Positions 1 to 8,545 are shown, numbered from the stretch's first letter. The stretch is 64,000 bases of DNA from Paenibacillus endophyticus (GCF_014192395.1 NZ_JACHXW010000002.1:310001-374000), one strand, 5' to 3'. Translations and numbers: made by a program. The notes: generated by a model from the sequence alone, not told the origin.

Positions 1-1000
1 TATGGCCCACAGGCGTTCTAACGAGTGACTGCAAATCAACCAGCTCATTCGCCGCTTCGCGAACCATCCATTCGACCAAATCAATGCCCAGCACCTCTTC
101 GGTCACGCCATGCTCGACTTGCAGCCTAGTGTTGACCTCGAGGAAATAAAACGCGCAAGAATCCGGATCGTACAAGTATTCAACCGTGCCTGCGCTGCGA
201 TAGCCGGCTTCTGCAGCCAACCGCTTCGCGGCTCCAAACATCGCGCTGCGAACCTCATCCGACAAATTCGGGGCCGGGCTCTCCTCAATGACCTTCTGGT
301 TGCGGCGCTGAATGGAACAATCGCGCTCGCCCAGCGTGACGACCTCGCCGAGGGCGTTGCCGAATATTTGCACCTCGACATGGCGTGCCCTTGCGATATA
401 CTTCTCCAAAAACATGCCGCCGTTCTTGAAATTGGTTTCCGCCAAATGCTTCACACCGTCAAATGCCGCGCGCAGCGCTTCTTCATCCGCGCATACCCTC
501 ATGCCGATGCCGCCGCCTCCAGCCGTACTCTTCAGAATAACCGGATAACCGATTCGCGCTGCCTGTTCGATTGCTTCCTCCAGCTCCGTCAGCAGCGCCG
601 TACCCGGCAGCAGCGGCACCCCTGCACGCTCCGCCAATTCCCTTGCCGAGTGCTTCAGGCCGAACATTTCCATTTGCTCCGGCGACGGTCCAATAAATAC
701 GATGCCATGCTCCCGGCAAGCACGGGCGAAATCCGCGTTCTCGCTTAGGAAGCCGTACCCTGGGTGAATCGCCTGCGCACCGGTCTCAAGCGCGGTCTTT
801 AGAATAAGCTCCGTATTCAAGTAGCTCTCTTTCGCAGGGCCATCACCAATGAATACCGCTTCATCCGCATAGTCAACATGTAAGCTATCCTGATCGGCGC
901 CGGTGTACACAGCCACCGAAGCTATGCCAAGCTTGCGCAAGGTGCGCTCTATTCGAACGGCAATAGCGCCGCGATTCGCAATCAATATTTTCGTAAACAT
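1..1000 (-). CDS. Guanidine/urea carboxylase, N-terminal part (cut by left edge)
   Basis: An open reading frame runs from ATG at 1000 (GGAGAGG site just upstream) off the left edge, so only the first 333 residues are visible. It opens with [16 protein letters not shown] and has the biotin carboxylase fold: an N-terminal PreATP-grasp domain (about 1-110), an ATP-grasp domain with the glycine-rich [11 protein letters not shown] loop near 160, and the conserved [17 protein letters not shown] segment near 290. The enzyme is an ATP- and biotin-dependent carboxylase. Proteins with this neighbourhood were long called urea carboxylase but many prefer guanidine, giving carboxyguanidine. It is the third gene after the second guanidine-I riboswitch, behind both UAAP/carboxyguanidine deiminase subunits, which supports guanidine as substrate. 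Allophanate hydrolase is expected past the left edge. The substrate assignment is inference from context; the family is certain. Confidence 0.93.
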   Translation of the reverse strand, partial: MFTKILIANRGAIAVRIERTLRKLGIASVAVYTGADQDSLHVDYADEAVFIGDGPAKESYLNTELILKTALETGAQAIHPGYGFLSENADFARACREHGIVFIGPSPEQMEMFGLKHSARELAERAGVPLLPGTALLTELEEAIEQAARIGYPVILKSTAGGGGIGMRVCADEEALRAAFDGVKHLAETNFKNGGMFLEKYIARARHVEVQIFGNALGEVVTLGERDCSIQRRNQKVIEESPAPNLSDEVRSAMFGAAKRLAAEAGYRSAGTVEYLYDPDSCAFYFLEVNTRLQVEHGVTEEVLGIDLVEWMVREAANELVDLQSLVRTPVGH

Positions 1001-1055
1001 CGTAACCTCTCCTCGCCCTATCAATCTATAATCTATCTATTTGGCTATATTGCCG

Positions 1056-1706
1056 CTATTGATTCCAGACAAGCACCCGCACCGGAGTCGGGTTGTAAGC
1101 GTTGCATGGATTGTTGAGCTGCGGGCAATTGCTGAGCAGCGCCGTCGTCCTGCAAAGGGATTGAAGCTCTACATAAGCACCTGGCGATGACACGCCATCC
1201 GCAAATTGGAGGCCGCCTTCGGCCGTAACAGGCACGTTCATGAAAAAATTAATATTCGGTGCAAGGTCCCGTTTCGAATAGCTCTCGTTCCGCTTGGCCA
1301 GCTGGAGCATAAACGTGTCACGGCAATTGTGCATGTGGAGCTTATCATGCGAGTAGCGGACCGTATTGCTTTGGGCGGAGCAAGAGCCTCCGACTGTGTC
1401 ATGGCGGCCGCAGGTATCGGCAACGATCTTCAGCAATTCCTTGCCGGATTCGGCCAGCAGCACCGAGCCAGTCGTGAGATAAATGTTCCCTTGCCCGGCA
1501 ATCGTCGCGACCGCGCTGTAATGGTCCTCGGGCTGCTCCGCATCGTAGAACAAGGTGTCTGCCGCTTGGTTCCCGTCCAAATCGACGATTCGCAGCACTT
1601 GCCCCGGCTCCAGGTCATACATCCAGCCATCTCCGGCAGCGATCACTTCGTCATATATAGCATCTTCCGCCAAGCGCGGGCTCTCCACCCGATTAAATAC
1701 TGTCAT
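1056..1706 (-). CDS. Carboxyguanidine deiminase subunit, UAAP2-type (DUF1989)
   Basis: This 216-residue protein matches the urea-amidolyase-associated protein 2 family (DUF1989). Visible family features are the core EPGQVLRIVDLDGNQAADTL at about 33-52, the stretch CGRHDTVGGSCSAQSN near 100, NINFFMNVPV near 150, and a C-terminal PCNAYNPTPVRV segment. UAAP1 and UAAP2 together form the CgdAB deiminase, which converts carboxyguanidine (the product of the carboxylase) to allophanate and ammonia. The start ATG at 1706 has an AGGAGG site about 8 bases upstream. It lies 33 bases after UAAP1 and 55 bases before the carboxylase, in one operon under the guanidine-I riboswitch at 2498-2718. Assignment as UAAP2 rather than UAAP1 follows the usual gene order and its shorter length. 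Confidence 0.9.
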   Translation of the reverse strand: MTVFNRVESPRLAEDAIYDEVIAAGDGWMYDLEPGQVLRIVDLDGNQAADTLFYDAEQPEDHYSAVATIAGQGNIYLTTGSVLLAESGKELLKIVADTCGRHDTVGGSCSAQSNTVRYSHDKLHMHNCRDTFMLQLAKRNESYSKRDLAPNINFFMNVPVTAEGGLQFADGVSSPGAYVELQSLCRTTALLSNCPQLNNPCNAYNPTPVRVLVWNQ

Positions 1707-1739
1707 GCTCCATTCCTCCTAATTGCTCGTATTTAAGCT

Positions 1740-2459
1740 CTAAATCCCTTGCAGCAAATAATATTGCTGCGTATTCTCATAGGCGCGCCGGTTCTCCGGA
1801 CGGTAGTTCAAGCAATAATCGTCATCCTGAACGGCTTCCGCCTTCAGCACTTCCACTTGCACGGGTACGGACGGATAATCGGTTCTTGGATCTAGCGGGT
1901 TAGGCGTATTAGACAAAACGATAAGCACATCCATATCGGTTCTAAGCGTAACGGAAGCTCCTGCCGGGCAGTGGCCCAAACTATAGTGCATGCTGCCCCG
2001 CTCATCGCAATACACCTTGGAGAACAAATTGACGACTGGCATTAAATCCCTCACGCCTAATCCGTTTCGAACCAGCTCGACCGCCAAGTTCTCTTGACCG
2101 CTGTGCAGCCAATCATTCCGCAGCTCCTGGTACGTCGTTTTTCCATATTTCGAATCCGTGGCCGCCCGGCTCGTATAGCCGCATATCGGATCATGCCAGC
2201 CCAGCTGGTCTTCGACGATGCTCGCCAATGACCTACCGTTATCGCTCATAAGCACGTTCCCCCTCGTGAGATGCGAGGTATGCTGAGCTTTTAACGTATC
2301 CGGCATGTTGTAGCGCTCCGTCAAGTCTCCTGCGTGATATAAAAGCATGGCCAGATTAGCTCCTGCTTCGAGAGCGGTGAACCGGACCAATCTGCCTCTG
2401 CTAATCGTTCCAGACCATTTGCCTCCTGGCCGAATTGTCGTGCTCCAAATGCTGCTCAT
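1740..2459 (-). CDS. Carboxyguanidine deiminase subunit, UAAP1-type (DUF1989)
   Basis: A 239-residue DUF1989 protein of the urea-amidolyase-associated protein 1 type, the partner of the next gene. Recognisable blocks are TTIRPGGKWSGTISRGRLVR near the N terminus, EAGANLAMLLYHAGDLTERYN at about 32-52 with the family's AERYN-like motif, and GWHDPICGY near 110. With UAAP2 it makes the carboxyguanidine deiminase of guanidine nitrogen assimilation. The ATG at 2459 is chosen because AAGGAGG lies 8 bases upstream; an ATG-less extension to 2483 has no ribosome site. It is the first gene after the second guanidine-I riboswitch, whose terminator ends about 45 bases before the start, so its expression should need guanidine. 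Confidence 0.9.
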   Translation of the reverse strand: MSSIWSTTIRPGGKWSGTISRGRLVRFTALEAGANLAMLLYHAGDLTERYNMPDTLKAQHTSHLTRGNVLMSDNGRSLASIVEDQLGWHDPICGYTSRAATDSKYGKTTYQELRNDWLHSGQENLAVELVRNGLGVRDLMPVVNLFSKVYCDERGSMHYSLGHCPAGASVTLRTDMDVLIVLSNTPNPLDPRTDYPSVPVQVEVLKAEAVQDDDYCLNYRPENRRAYENTQQYYLLQGI

Positions 2460-2497
2460 CACTGTTTCCTCCTTGGAAATCACCTATTTTAGATAAA

Positions 2498-2718
2498 AAG
2501 ATAGCCTAAGAGAATAATCTCCCAGGCTTTTGTCCTTCCGTGTGCTACAGCTTTATTCATGACTGAAATAAGCAAGCTGTATGCCGTCTCTCGGACCAGA
2601 CCAGCGAATGACAGACGGCAAGGACGTTTCGCCTTATTTCCCGTCGGCCACCTGAAGCGGAACCCTAGACAGCTATTTGCTCTCAACGATAATCTTGAGA
2701 GCCTATATTCAGTTGTCA
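2498..2718 (-). promoter_or_regulatory. Guanidine-I riboswitch (ykkC leader), second copy
   Basis: Read on the minus strand, this region carries the conserved ykkC/guanidine-I blocks in order: CTAGGGTTCC (2668-2659), CTGGTCCGAGAG (2599-2588) and ACACGGAAGG (2542-2533). A terminator follows, with an 11-bp stem at 2503-2528 containing two G-U pairs and then a U-rich run. In this class guanidine stabilises the aptamer and prevents terminator formation. It sits between the permease stop (2742) and UAAP1. No clear promoter was seen just upstream, so it probably acts as an intra-operon gate on read-through transcripts. Confidence 0.92.
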
Positions 2719-2741
2719 TGCCTTTCGCATACTCGCTAGCG

Positions 2742-3542
2742 TTATGCCCAAGGGAAAAGCCTGCGATTCAAGAAGGCAAATATTCGGTCGCTGATTAGGC
2801 CAAGCAGCCCAATGACAATGATGCCTACGAATATTTCATCCGTGTTCAGGAAGCGCTGAGCCTTCATAATCTGGTAGCCCAGTCCGCTGCTGACCGCAAC
2901 GAGCTCCGCAACGACGAGATAAGTCCAGGCCCAGCCCAATATGAGCCTTAACGTGTTCATTAACTGCGGCTGGATAGCCGGTATAATAACCGTTTCGATT
3001 GCCTTCCATCTTGTCGCGCCAAGAGTGAAGGAAGCATGCAGCAAATCATGCGATACGCGCCTCGTAATATCGGAAACCATCAGTACGAGCTGGAAGAAGC
3101 AGCCGATAAAGATAAGCAGCACCTTCGCCCATTCGCCGATTCCCGCCCAAACCATAATGAGCGGAATGAAGGCAACTGCAGGCATGTAGCGTATGAACTC
3201 CATCGGCGGCTCTACGAAAGCTTCGCCATACTTGAATGTTCCGGCGAACACGCCTATCGGTATGGCTATGACGCAGGCAAGCAGGAAACCTGCCGTTACA
3301 CGGAATACGCTGATTCCGATATGCCCCCAATACTCCGGACTGCCCAGATTCAGAATGAGCTGCACGAGCACCGCGTGAGGCTTAGGAAGAAAGATGGGGC
3401 TTACCGTCTCCGTGTAGCTGAGCAGCGACCATATTGCAAGCAGCAGGATGAAAGAGAAACCCGCCGTTACGGCAAACGGCCTGGGGCCGATGTCTTTGAA
3501 AATTTGAAAGGTGTGCGGTTTACGTCGCAATGGCGTTCTCAT
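2742..3542 (-). CDS. ABC transporter permease, SsuC/TauC/NrtB type (putative guanidine importer)
   Basis: A 266-residue integral membrane protein with about six hydrophobic segments. It has the BPD_transp_1 signature of the nitrate/sulfonate/taurine permease group: the EAA-like loop HASFTLGATRWKAIETVIIPA near 170-190, then a WAWTYLVVAELVAVSSGLGY segment typical of SsuC. It begins 6 bases after the binding-protein gene stops and is surely co-transcribed with it under the first guanidine-I riboswitch. Transporters of this type are common in guanidine-I regulons, so guanidine or a related nitrogen compound is the probable substrate. The cognate ATPase gene is not between the two genes or elsewhere in the window and may lie beyond the left edge. 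Confidence 0.92.
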   Translation of the reverse strand: MRTPLRRKPHTFQIFKDIGPRPFAVTAGFSFILLLAIWSLLSYTETVSPIFLPKPHAVLVQLILNLGSPEYWGHIGISVFRVTAGFLLACVIAIPIGVFAGTFKYGEAFVEPPMEFIRYMPAVAFIPLIMVWAGIGEWAKVLLIFIGCFFQLVLMVSDITRRVSHDLLHASFTLGATRWKAIETVIIPAIQPQLMNTLRLILGWAWTYLVVAELVAVSSGLGYQIMKAQRFLNTDEIFVGIIVIGLLGLISDRIFAFLNRRLFPWA

Positions 3543-3548
3543 CGTCTA

Positions 3549-4562
3549 TCACTTCCCAGCTTTGTTATTTACGAATTGAGGATCGAACAGCTCATCTACG
3601 CTGTCCAGCTTGTCGACCATATCCAAATTGTAAAGGAAATCTGCCGTTTTCATGCCCGTATAGCTCAACGAAGTGTACTCGTCGCGTTTCTCGAACGCTT
3701 TGATGTTGTCGTCCACCCCGAACAGCTTGATACTGTCGAGGCCTAGCTTAAAGTCCTCCGGCGTAGACTCCGCTTTCTCGGCGAGCAGCTTAATCGCTTC
3801 ATCTTTGTTCGCTTCATACCAATCCAGTGCATCAAACCAAGCGTCGACGATTTTTTGCACATCCTCAGGACGCTTCTCCACGACGGATTCACGGAACACG
3901 AGCAGATCAGGAATCAGTCCAGGCGTTTCCTTGGATGAATAAAGCACCTTGCCTTTGCCCTCTTTGACTGCCGTCGTCTGGAATGGCTCCCAAAGCACCG
4001 ACGCATCCGTATTTCCGGAAATAAATGCGGGGCCTGCGTCATTCACGGTCATATTCACATATTTGATATCCTTCTCGTCCATGCCATTCTCGGCAAGCGC
4101 GGTCAGCAGCAGGAAATGATCCACCGTCCCGAGCTCCGTCGCAACTGTCTTCCCTTTCAAATCCTTTATGGAGTTGATGTCCGGTTTGCTCACAATGGCA
4201 TCGCCTCCGAACGAATTATCATTCACGAGCACGGCCTTTAGTCCGATTCCCTTCGACAGCGGCGCGAGCGAATCGCTGAGCGTCTGGCTGTTCGCATCAA
4301 CCTTGCCCGCCGCGATCGCCTGCAATGAGTCGCTATATACAGGGAAAAATTCAAGCTTCACATCAACGCCATGCTTTTCAAAAAAGCCCTTCTCCTCCAC
4401 CAAGTACCACATATACCAGCCCGGCCAAGGACTAAGCGCGATCGTAATCGGATCGCCTGCCGCTCCACCTGCCGAATCCTTTGCATTTCCGGAGCATGCT
4501 GCTACCAATCCCATAGCTACGATAAGTATAAGTGCCGCTGTTGATCTAAGCGTTTTTTTCAT
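3549..4562 (-). CDS. ABC transporter substrate-binding lipoprotein, SsuA/NMT1-like (putative guanidine importer)
   Basis: A 337-residue lipoprotein: MKKT start, hydrophobic stretch and lipobox LVAAC followed by an acidic linker. The mature part is an NMT1/SsuA-type periplasmic-binding fold, with ALSPWPGWYMWYLVEEKGFF near the N terminus, and GKTVATELGTVDHFLL near 135, as in nitrate/sulfonate/taurine binding proteins. The start at 4562 is preferred because it begins the signal peptide and has GGAG upstream; an extended frame to 4613 adds a non-hydrophobic stretch. It is the first gene after the first guanidine-I riboswitch, separated from it by two dispersed palindromic repeats. Guanidine as ligand is inference from the riboswitch and downstream enzymes. 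Confidence 0.92.
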   Translation of the reverse strand: MKKTLRSTAALILIVAMGLVAACSGNAKDSAGGAAGDPITIALSPWPGWYMWYLVEEKGFFEKHGVDVKLEFFPVYSDSLQAIAAGKVDANSQTLSDSLAPLSKGIGLKAVLVNDNSFGGDAIVSKPDINSIKDLKGKTVATELGTVDHFLLLTALAENGMDEKDIKYVNMTVNDAGPAFISGNTDASVLWEPFQTTAVKEGKGKVLYSSKETPGLIPDLLVFRESVVEKRPEDVQKIVDAWFDALDWYEANKDEAIKLLAEKAESTPEDFKLGLDSIKLFGVDDNIKAFEKRDEYTSLSYTGMKTADFLYNLDMVDKLDSVDELFDPQFVNNKAGK

Positions 4563-4616
4563 TTTCCCCACTCCAGTCATCTGTTTTTTTATAAGCATCC
4601 GTTCTCCGCCCAAGGT

Positions 4617-4808
4617 AAACGGCTGTCGCCGTCCTCATTGGCAAAAGCAGTCGTTTCGCGGAGATATACAAGCACACTTATATGTGAAAACATATAAATT
4701 CTTATATATTCAAGCGTAAACGGCTGAATCCGTCCTCTGGCGGCTAAGCTTACGTTTCGCGTAGAAATATAGAGAAAGTTGGCAAAATGATATACTTTCC
4801 TATATTTT
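4617..4808. repeat. Two adjacent copies of a dispersed palindromic repeat
   Basis: Copy A (4617-4711) and copy B (4718-4808) both begin with AAACGGCTG, then a CCGTCCTC segment, then CGTTTCGCG and an AT-rich right half. In copy B the right half (4761-4807) folds as a hairpin: AAATATAG/CTATATTT plus GAAAG/CTTTC. In copy A it is a different AT-rich palindrome built on TTATATGTGAAAACATATAA. Further copies lie at 12318-12418 and 14401-14448. The pair lies in the leader between the riboswitch terminator and the binding-protein gene. Confidence 0.8.
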
Positions 4809-4814
4809 AAAAAA

Positions 4815-5000
4815 ATAAAAGCCTGGGAGAGTGATCTCCCAGGCTTTTATCCTTCCGTGTTATATAGATGGGGACACGTAAAGCCCCTTCATCTATACGC
4901 CGTCTCTCGGACCAGACTTAACGACTTTTCGGCGTTAACGGAACCCTAGACTGCTTGTCGTTCTCATTCATCTTGCTCGAGAACCGATATTCACTTGTCA
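4815..5000 (-). promoter_or_regulatory. Guanidine-I riboswitch (ykkC leader), first copy
   Basis: On the minus strand the conserved guanidine-I blocks occur in order: CTAGGGTTCC (4949-4940), CTGGTCCGAGAG (4914-4903 region) and ACACGGAAGG (4860-4851). They are followed by a perfect 11-bp terminator stem at 4820-4844 with a long U run. Guanidine binding is expected to block this terminator and allow transcription of the binding protein and permease. The aptamer core and terminator closely resemble the second copy at 2498-2718, but the variable P1 region and loops differ, so the duplication is not recent or the copies have diverged. Confidence 0.94.
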
Positions 5001-5021
5001 TAAAACCTAACGTTTAAACGA

Positions 5022-5051
5022 ATTATAGGTGGTAACGTACGGATGTGTCAA
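5022..5051 (-). promoter_or_regulatory. Sigma-A promoter of the guanidine operon
   Basis: TTGACA (5051-5046) and TATAAT (5027-5022) on the minus strand are both perfect consensus hexamers with an 18-base spacer. Transcription should start near 5015, just before the riboswitch aptamer. The whole promoter lies between the two arms of a perfect 11-bp inverted repeat, TAAAACCTAAC (5001-5011) and GTTAGGTTTTA (5059-5069). Confidence 0.85.
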
Positions 5052-5108
5052 TACTTATGTTAGGTTTTATTACATAAGATTTAAAGAACAAGCAAAAACG
5101 CCCTCACA

Positions 5109-6887
5109 TTAATGAGGACGTTCCTTTTCACCTTGCTTTTTATTTGCTGGAATTGTTATGCAAACCGACGTGCCCATTCCGCGCTTGCTGACGATCTTGA
5201 CGCCGTAATCCGCGCCAAAGTGCAGACGTATCCTTCCGTCAACGTTGCGGATGCCGTAGCCGACATTCAGGCTCTCCACCGGATCTGACAGCTGGCGCAA
5301 TATTTCGGGATGAATGCCGACTCCGTCATCAATGATCTGAAATGTAATCAGACCGTCCTTCAGCTTGCCGACGATTCGGATGTTAATGCGGTCCCCATAC
5401 CAGGCATGCTCCAATGCATTTTCTATAAAAGGCTGAAGTATGAGCTTCACGGTCGTAAATCGCAATATATCCGGGTCAATGTCAAAATAGGCTTCCATTC
5501 CGTCGCCAAACTTCGTTTTCTGAATGTTAATATATGCCCCGACCTGCTCCAATTCGTTTTTAATCGGAATGACCGTTCTGCCCTCGTTAAGCGACAAGCG
5601 GTAGAACTTAGCCAGATCCAGCACCATCCGCTGCAGCTTATCGACCTCGCCGAATTTCGCCAGCCGGCTAATCGAAGATAGCGTATTGTAAAGGAAATGC
5701 GGATTGATTTGCGCTTGCAGCGACTCCAGCTCCGCTTCCTTTTTCTTGATATTCGTCATATACACTTCTTGAATAAGCTCGTCGATGTTCTGGCCCATCT
5801 CATTCAATGCGATGGAAATCCGGGTGAATTCATCCTTGCCCTTGAACATAATCTTTTTCTGGAAATTACCTTCCTGAAAGGCATCCAGCACGCGAATGAT
5901 TTTGGATACCTTTCGCGAATAGAACCGAGAGATGAACAAGCCCGCGAAAGAGAATACCACATAGCAGGCTAAGCAAATGAGTATGGTCCACAGCCTTACT
6001 TCATTTGTAGCCTTTTCCATAATGTCCGTCGGAACAAGTGCAAGCAAATGCCAGTTCAGCTCGGGAAGCTGTTCGTCAATGGCCCAGTAGTTAGAAATTT
6101 TCTCTTCGCTTAACGTCTCGCCAAGCCGATAAGCCGTATCGCCGGAGGAAAACATGATCTTGCGGTTTTCGTCGATCGCGAAAATTTTTGTGCCTTTGCC
6201 GATTTTTTCGGAATCGACGCTCTCCAGCAGATCCGTCAGACGCAAGCTGATGCGGACGAAGCCAATCTCCTCCAGCGTGATCGGATCATTCATATTCACA
6301 AGCCGCCTCAGCAGCGAAATATGACCGAATTTGGAATCCGCTTCGATCTGCTTCCATTGCAGCGTTTGTCCGTACTTCTCCTTCGGGTAGTTCATGTACC
6401 AAACTTTATCCTTAATTCTCGTTATATGGTACAAATCAAATAAAGGACCTTCGGCGTTAAGCGGATCCGTATTTTTATAATTGTGGTAGATTTCGGGCAG
6501 CGTGTCGTTGTGCAAATAAACCGCAAGGCGCATTTTGTTGTTTGCCGCTTCAATCGTCGTCTGGATTTTGGGAAGGAGCTGCTTCGTCGTTGCCTCATAG
6601 CTGACCCAGCCTTCCTCATAATGCCTTAAATACGATGCTAGATTGCTGTCAAAATACAGCATGTCCGAGATACGAGACATATCCTCCAACTTATAGGTAA
6701 TATTATCCTTCATTTGCTCCAATGTTCCGTGATTGATCTCGCGCGTACGCTCTTGGATCGAGCTCGTAAATATAATATTGGCCGCGTATCCGACCAGCAT
6801 GACCGGTATGATGATAAATAAGCTGTAGGTAAGCATCAGCTTGATTCCAAACGGCATGTAGCGATGCTCCTGCTTCGCATTCGTCAT
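5109..6887 (-). CDS. Sensor histidine kinase, YesM type (importer A system)
   Basis: A 592-residue membrane kinase: a transmembrane helix near 14-36, a long extracytoplasmic sensor region, a second helix near 300-322, a HAMP linker, and a His_kinase domain with the phospho-acceptor in AQINPHFLYNTLSSISRLA near 395. The HATPase_c domain follows with N box NALEHAWYGD, DDGVGI and GYGIRNVDGRI. This is the YesM/LytS-like class that senses extracellular sugars or importer state and phosphorylates a YesN-type regulator. Its ATG overlaps the regulator's stop by 4 bases, so the two are translationally coupled. The pair follows the Lpl-type importer genes on the same strand, so that importer operon is the probable target. 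Confidence 0.95.
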   Translation of the reverse strand: MTNAKQEHRYMPFGIKLMLTYSLFIIIPVMLVGYAANIIFTSSIQERTREINHGTLEQMKDNITYKLEDMSRISDMLYFDSNLASYLRHYEEGWVSYEATTKQLLPKIQTTIEAANNKMRLAVYLHNDTLPEIYHNYKNTDPLNAEGPLFDLYHITRIKDKVWYMNYPKEKYGQTLQWKQIEADSKFGHISLLRRLVNMNDPITLEEIGFVRISLRLTDLLESVDSEKIGKGTKIFAIDENRKIMFSSGDTAYRLGETLSEEKISNYWAIDEQLPELNWHLLALVPTDIMEKATNEVRLWTILICLACYVVFSFAGLFISRFYSRKVSKIIRVLDAFQEGNFQKKIMFKGKDEFTRISIALNEMGQNIDELIQEVYMTNIKKKEAELESLQAQINPHFLYNTLSSISRLAKFGEVDKLQRMVLDLAKFYRLSLNEGRTVIPIKNELEQVGAYINIQKTKFGDGMEAYFDIDPDILRFTTVKLILQPFIENALEHAWYGDRINIRIVGKLKDGLITFQIIDDGVGIHPEILRQLSDPVESLNVGYGIRNVDGRIRLHFGADYGVKIVSKRGMGTSVCITIPANKKQGEKERPH

Positions 6888-8425
6888 GTTCTTCTATACT
6901 CCAACGGCGTCATGCCGTACATTTCCTTGAATTGTCTGCTGAAATACGGCAGGTGGCGGTAGCCAACCCGGTCAGCGATTTCGTAAATCTTTAGATTTGT
7001 CGATTTAAGCAGTTCGCACGCCTTCTCCATTCGCAGCTGAATGAAGTATTCGCTAAAGTTTTTGCCCGTTTCTTCTTTGAAAATCAAACCGAGATAGTTC
7101 GGCGACAAGGAGAACTGCTCCGCCAAATCACGCAGCGTAATATTATCATGCGTACGTTCTTTCATGAAATCGATGATTTGCTTGATCAGCTTCCAATTCT
7201 TTTTCTGCTTGTTCATTTGCAGCGTCTCTGAAATTTCATAGACGCGGCGCCGCAGCCAGAGATGAATGTCGTTGATCGTTTCGAACTGCATCATAATATC
7301 ATAATTGTTCAGCTCAAGGCCAAGCAGCTGATATACGTTTTCGTTCGTTCTTTGCAAGTAATTGTCAAGCTTCATCACGATGTAGAGGGCATAATTGCGC
7401 AGCGTCAACTTTGATTTCAAGCTTTTGGCAACCTGGAACAGCTCGTCAAGCTCGTCATGAATCCGGACCAGCTCATAGCTGGACATGGCGCCAAACAACG
7501 CTTCCAGCTTCGCATCCAGATGCTTGACATCCTCTTTCTCAGAAGGCCTGACCTCACCGTGGCCGATCACTCTGCCTTTCCCGTAGAACATTTTCAGATC
7601 AAGCGCTTCTACCGCCTGCTTATAGGACTGCGACAGCTCGCCAATCGTACCGCATGAATCTCCGACGCCAGCCGTAATGGAGAACGCTAATTTCCTCTTC
7701 ACCTGGTGAACAACCTGTTCCGGTATGGATTCACCCTCTGAATGCTCAATAAGCAGGGCGATTCGCGTCTTGTTTATTTTACAAATCTGCCGTACGCCAA
7801 GTTCCCTGCACAATGCGACAACCTGCTGCATCTCATCGGTCTCGGTCTGATTCTCTTCGTTCGGCTTCCAAGAGCGGTCGTCGATTTCAAGGACCGCGGC
7901 TATGCCGGGAAAGTGGAACCGGTCCATTTCGTATTCTTGGCTGAGCACCTCAATCGTCTTTTGACTGCTCGTCCCTTCCAGCAGCTGCAGCAAATATTCA
8001 TTTTTCACAATCGGTACCATCTGCCAGTAGGCATCCTGCCGTTGACGCTCCTCGTCCAGATCGCCGCGCACCTTAAGCAGGGAATCAATCAGCTCTTGGT
8101 CATCCATTGGCTTCAGCACATAGTTGACCGCGTTCAACGACAGCGCCTGCTTCACGTAGCTGAAATCCTGATAGCCGCTTACAAAAATAATTTTGATGTC
8201 CTTTGACCGCTCAAGCGCGCGTCTCGCCAGCTCAAGGCCTGTCATGTTCGGCATTCGAACATCCGTTACGATAATATCGACCTTCTCCGTATCGAGCACC
8301 TTGCACGCATCAAAGCCGTTCATTACGCCTGCTACAACTTCCATGCCAAGATCCTGCCACGGAATGAAGGTGCGCATCCCTTCCAAGTCCAGCCTCTCAT
8401 CGTCGGCAAGCAATACTTTATACAT
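6884..8425 (-). CDS. Response regulator, YesN type with AraC DNA-binding domain (importer A system)
   Basis: A 513-residue regulator. The N-terminal receiver domain has acidic residues LLADDE, the phospho-acceptor Asp55 in IIVTDVRMP and Lys105 in VLKP. A long central region of unknown fold follows, and the C-terminal roughly 100 residues are an AraC double helix-turn-helix (LRDLAEQFSLSPNYLGLIFK; then EIADRVGYRHLPYFSRQFKE). The kinase gene overlaps it by 4 bases downstream, and the importer lipoprotein gene ends 120 bases upstream behind a terminator. It probably activates the importer operon when phosphorylated. Confidence 0.95.
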   Translation of the reverse strand: MYKVLLADDERLDLEGMRTFIPWQDLGMEVVAGVMNGFDACKVLDTEKVDIIVTDVRMPNMTGLELARRALERSKDIKIIFVSGYQDFSYVKQALSLNAVNYVLKPMDDQELIDSLLKVRGDLDEERQRQDAYWQMVPIVKNEYLLQLLEGTSSQKTIEVLSQEYEMDRFHFPGIAAVLEIDDRSWKPNEENQTETDEMQQVVALCRELGVRQICKINKTRIALLIEHSEGESIPEQVVHQVKRKLAFSITAGVGDSCGTIGELSQSYKQAVEALDLKMFYGKGRVIGHGEVRPSEKEDVKHLDAKLEALFGAMSSYELVRIHDELDELFQVAKSLKSKLTLRNYALYIVMKLDNYLQRTNENVYQLLGLELNNYDIMMQFETINDIHLWLRRRVYEISETLQMNKQKKNWKLIKQIIDFMKERTHDNITLRDLAEQFSLSPNYLGLIFKEETGKNFSEYFIQLRMEKACELLKSTNLKIYEIADRVGYRHLPYFSRQFKEMYGMTPLEYRRT

Positions 8426-8500
8426 GATCCTATCAGCTCCAATTTGAAAAGCACGAAATGTGAGGCAGCTAAAAATAAACCTGGAAAAACGAAAAACACA

Positions 8501-8525
8501 GGTACGCTAAAACTCTTAGCATACC
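8501..8525 (-). terminator. Rho-independent terminator after importer A lipoprotein gene
   Basis: On the minus strand GGTATGCTA and TAGCGTACC form a 9-bp stem (one G-U pair) with a short loop, followed by a T-rich run. It lies 20 bases after the lipoprotein stop and before the regulator gene, so it should limit read-through into the two-component genes. Confidence 0.75.
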
Positions 8526-8545
8526 CGTCGTTTTTCATGGCTTAT

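Noticed and set aside
110..748. 212-codon plus-strand frame
   Set aside because: It is antisense to the conserved biotin carboxylase sequence, which has an intact reading frame on the minus strand.
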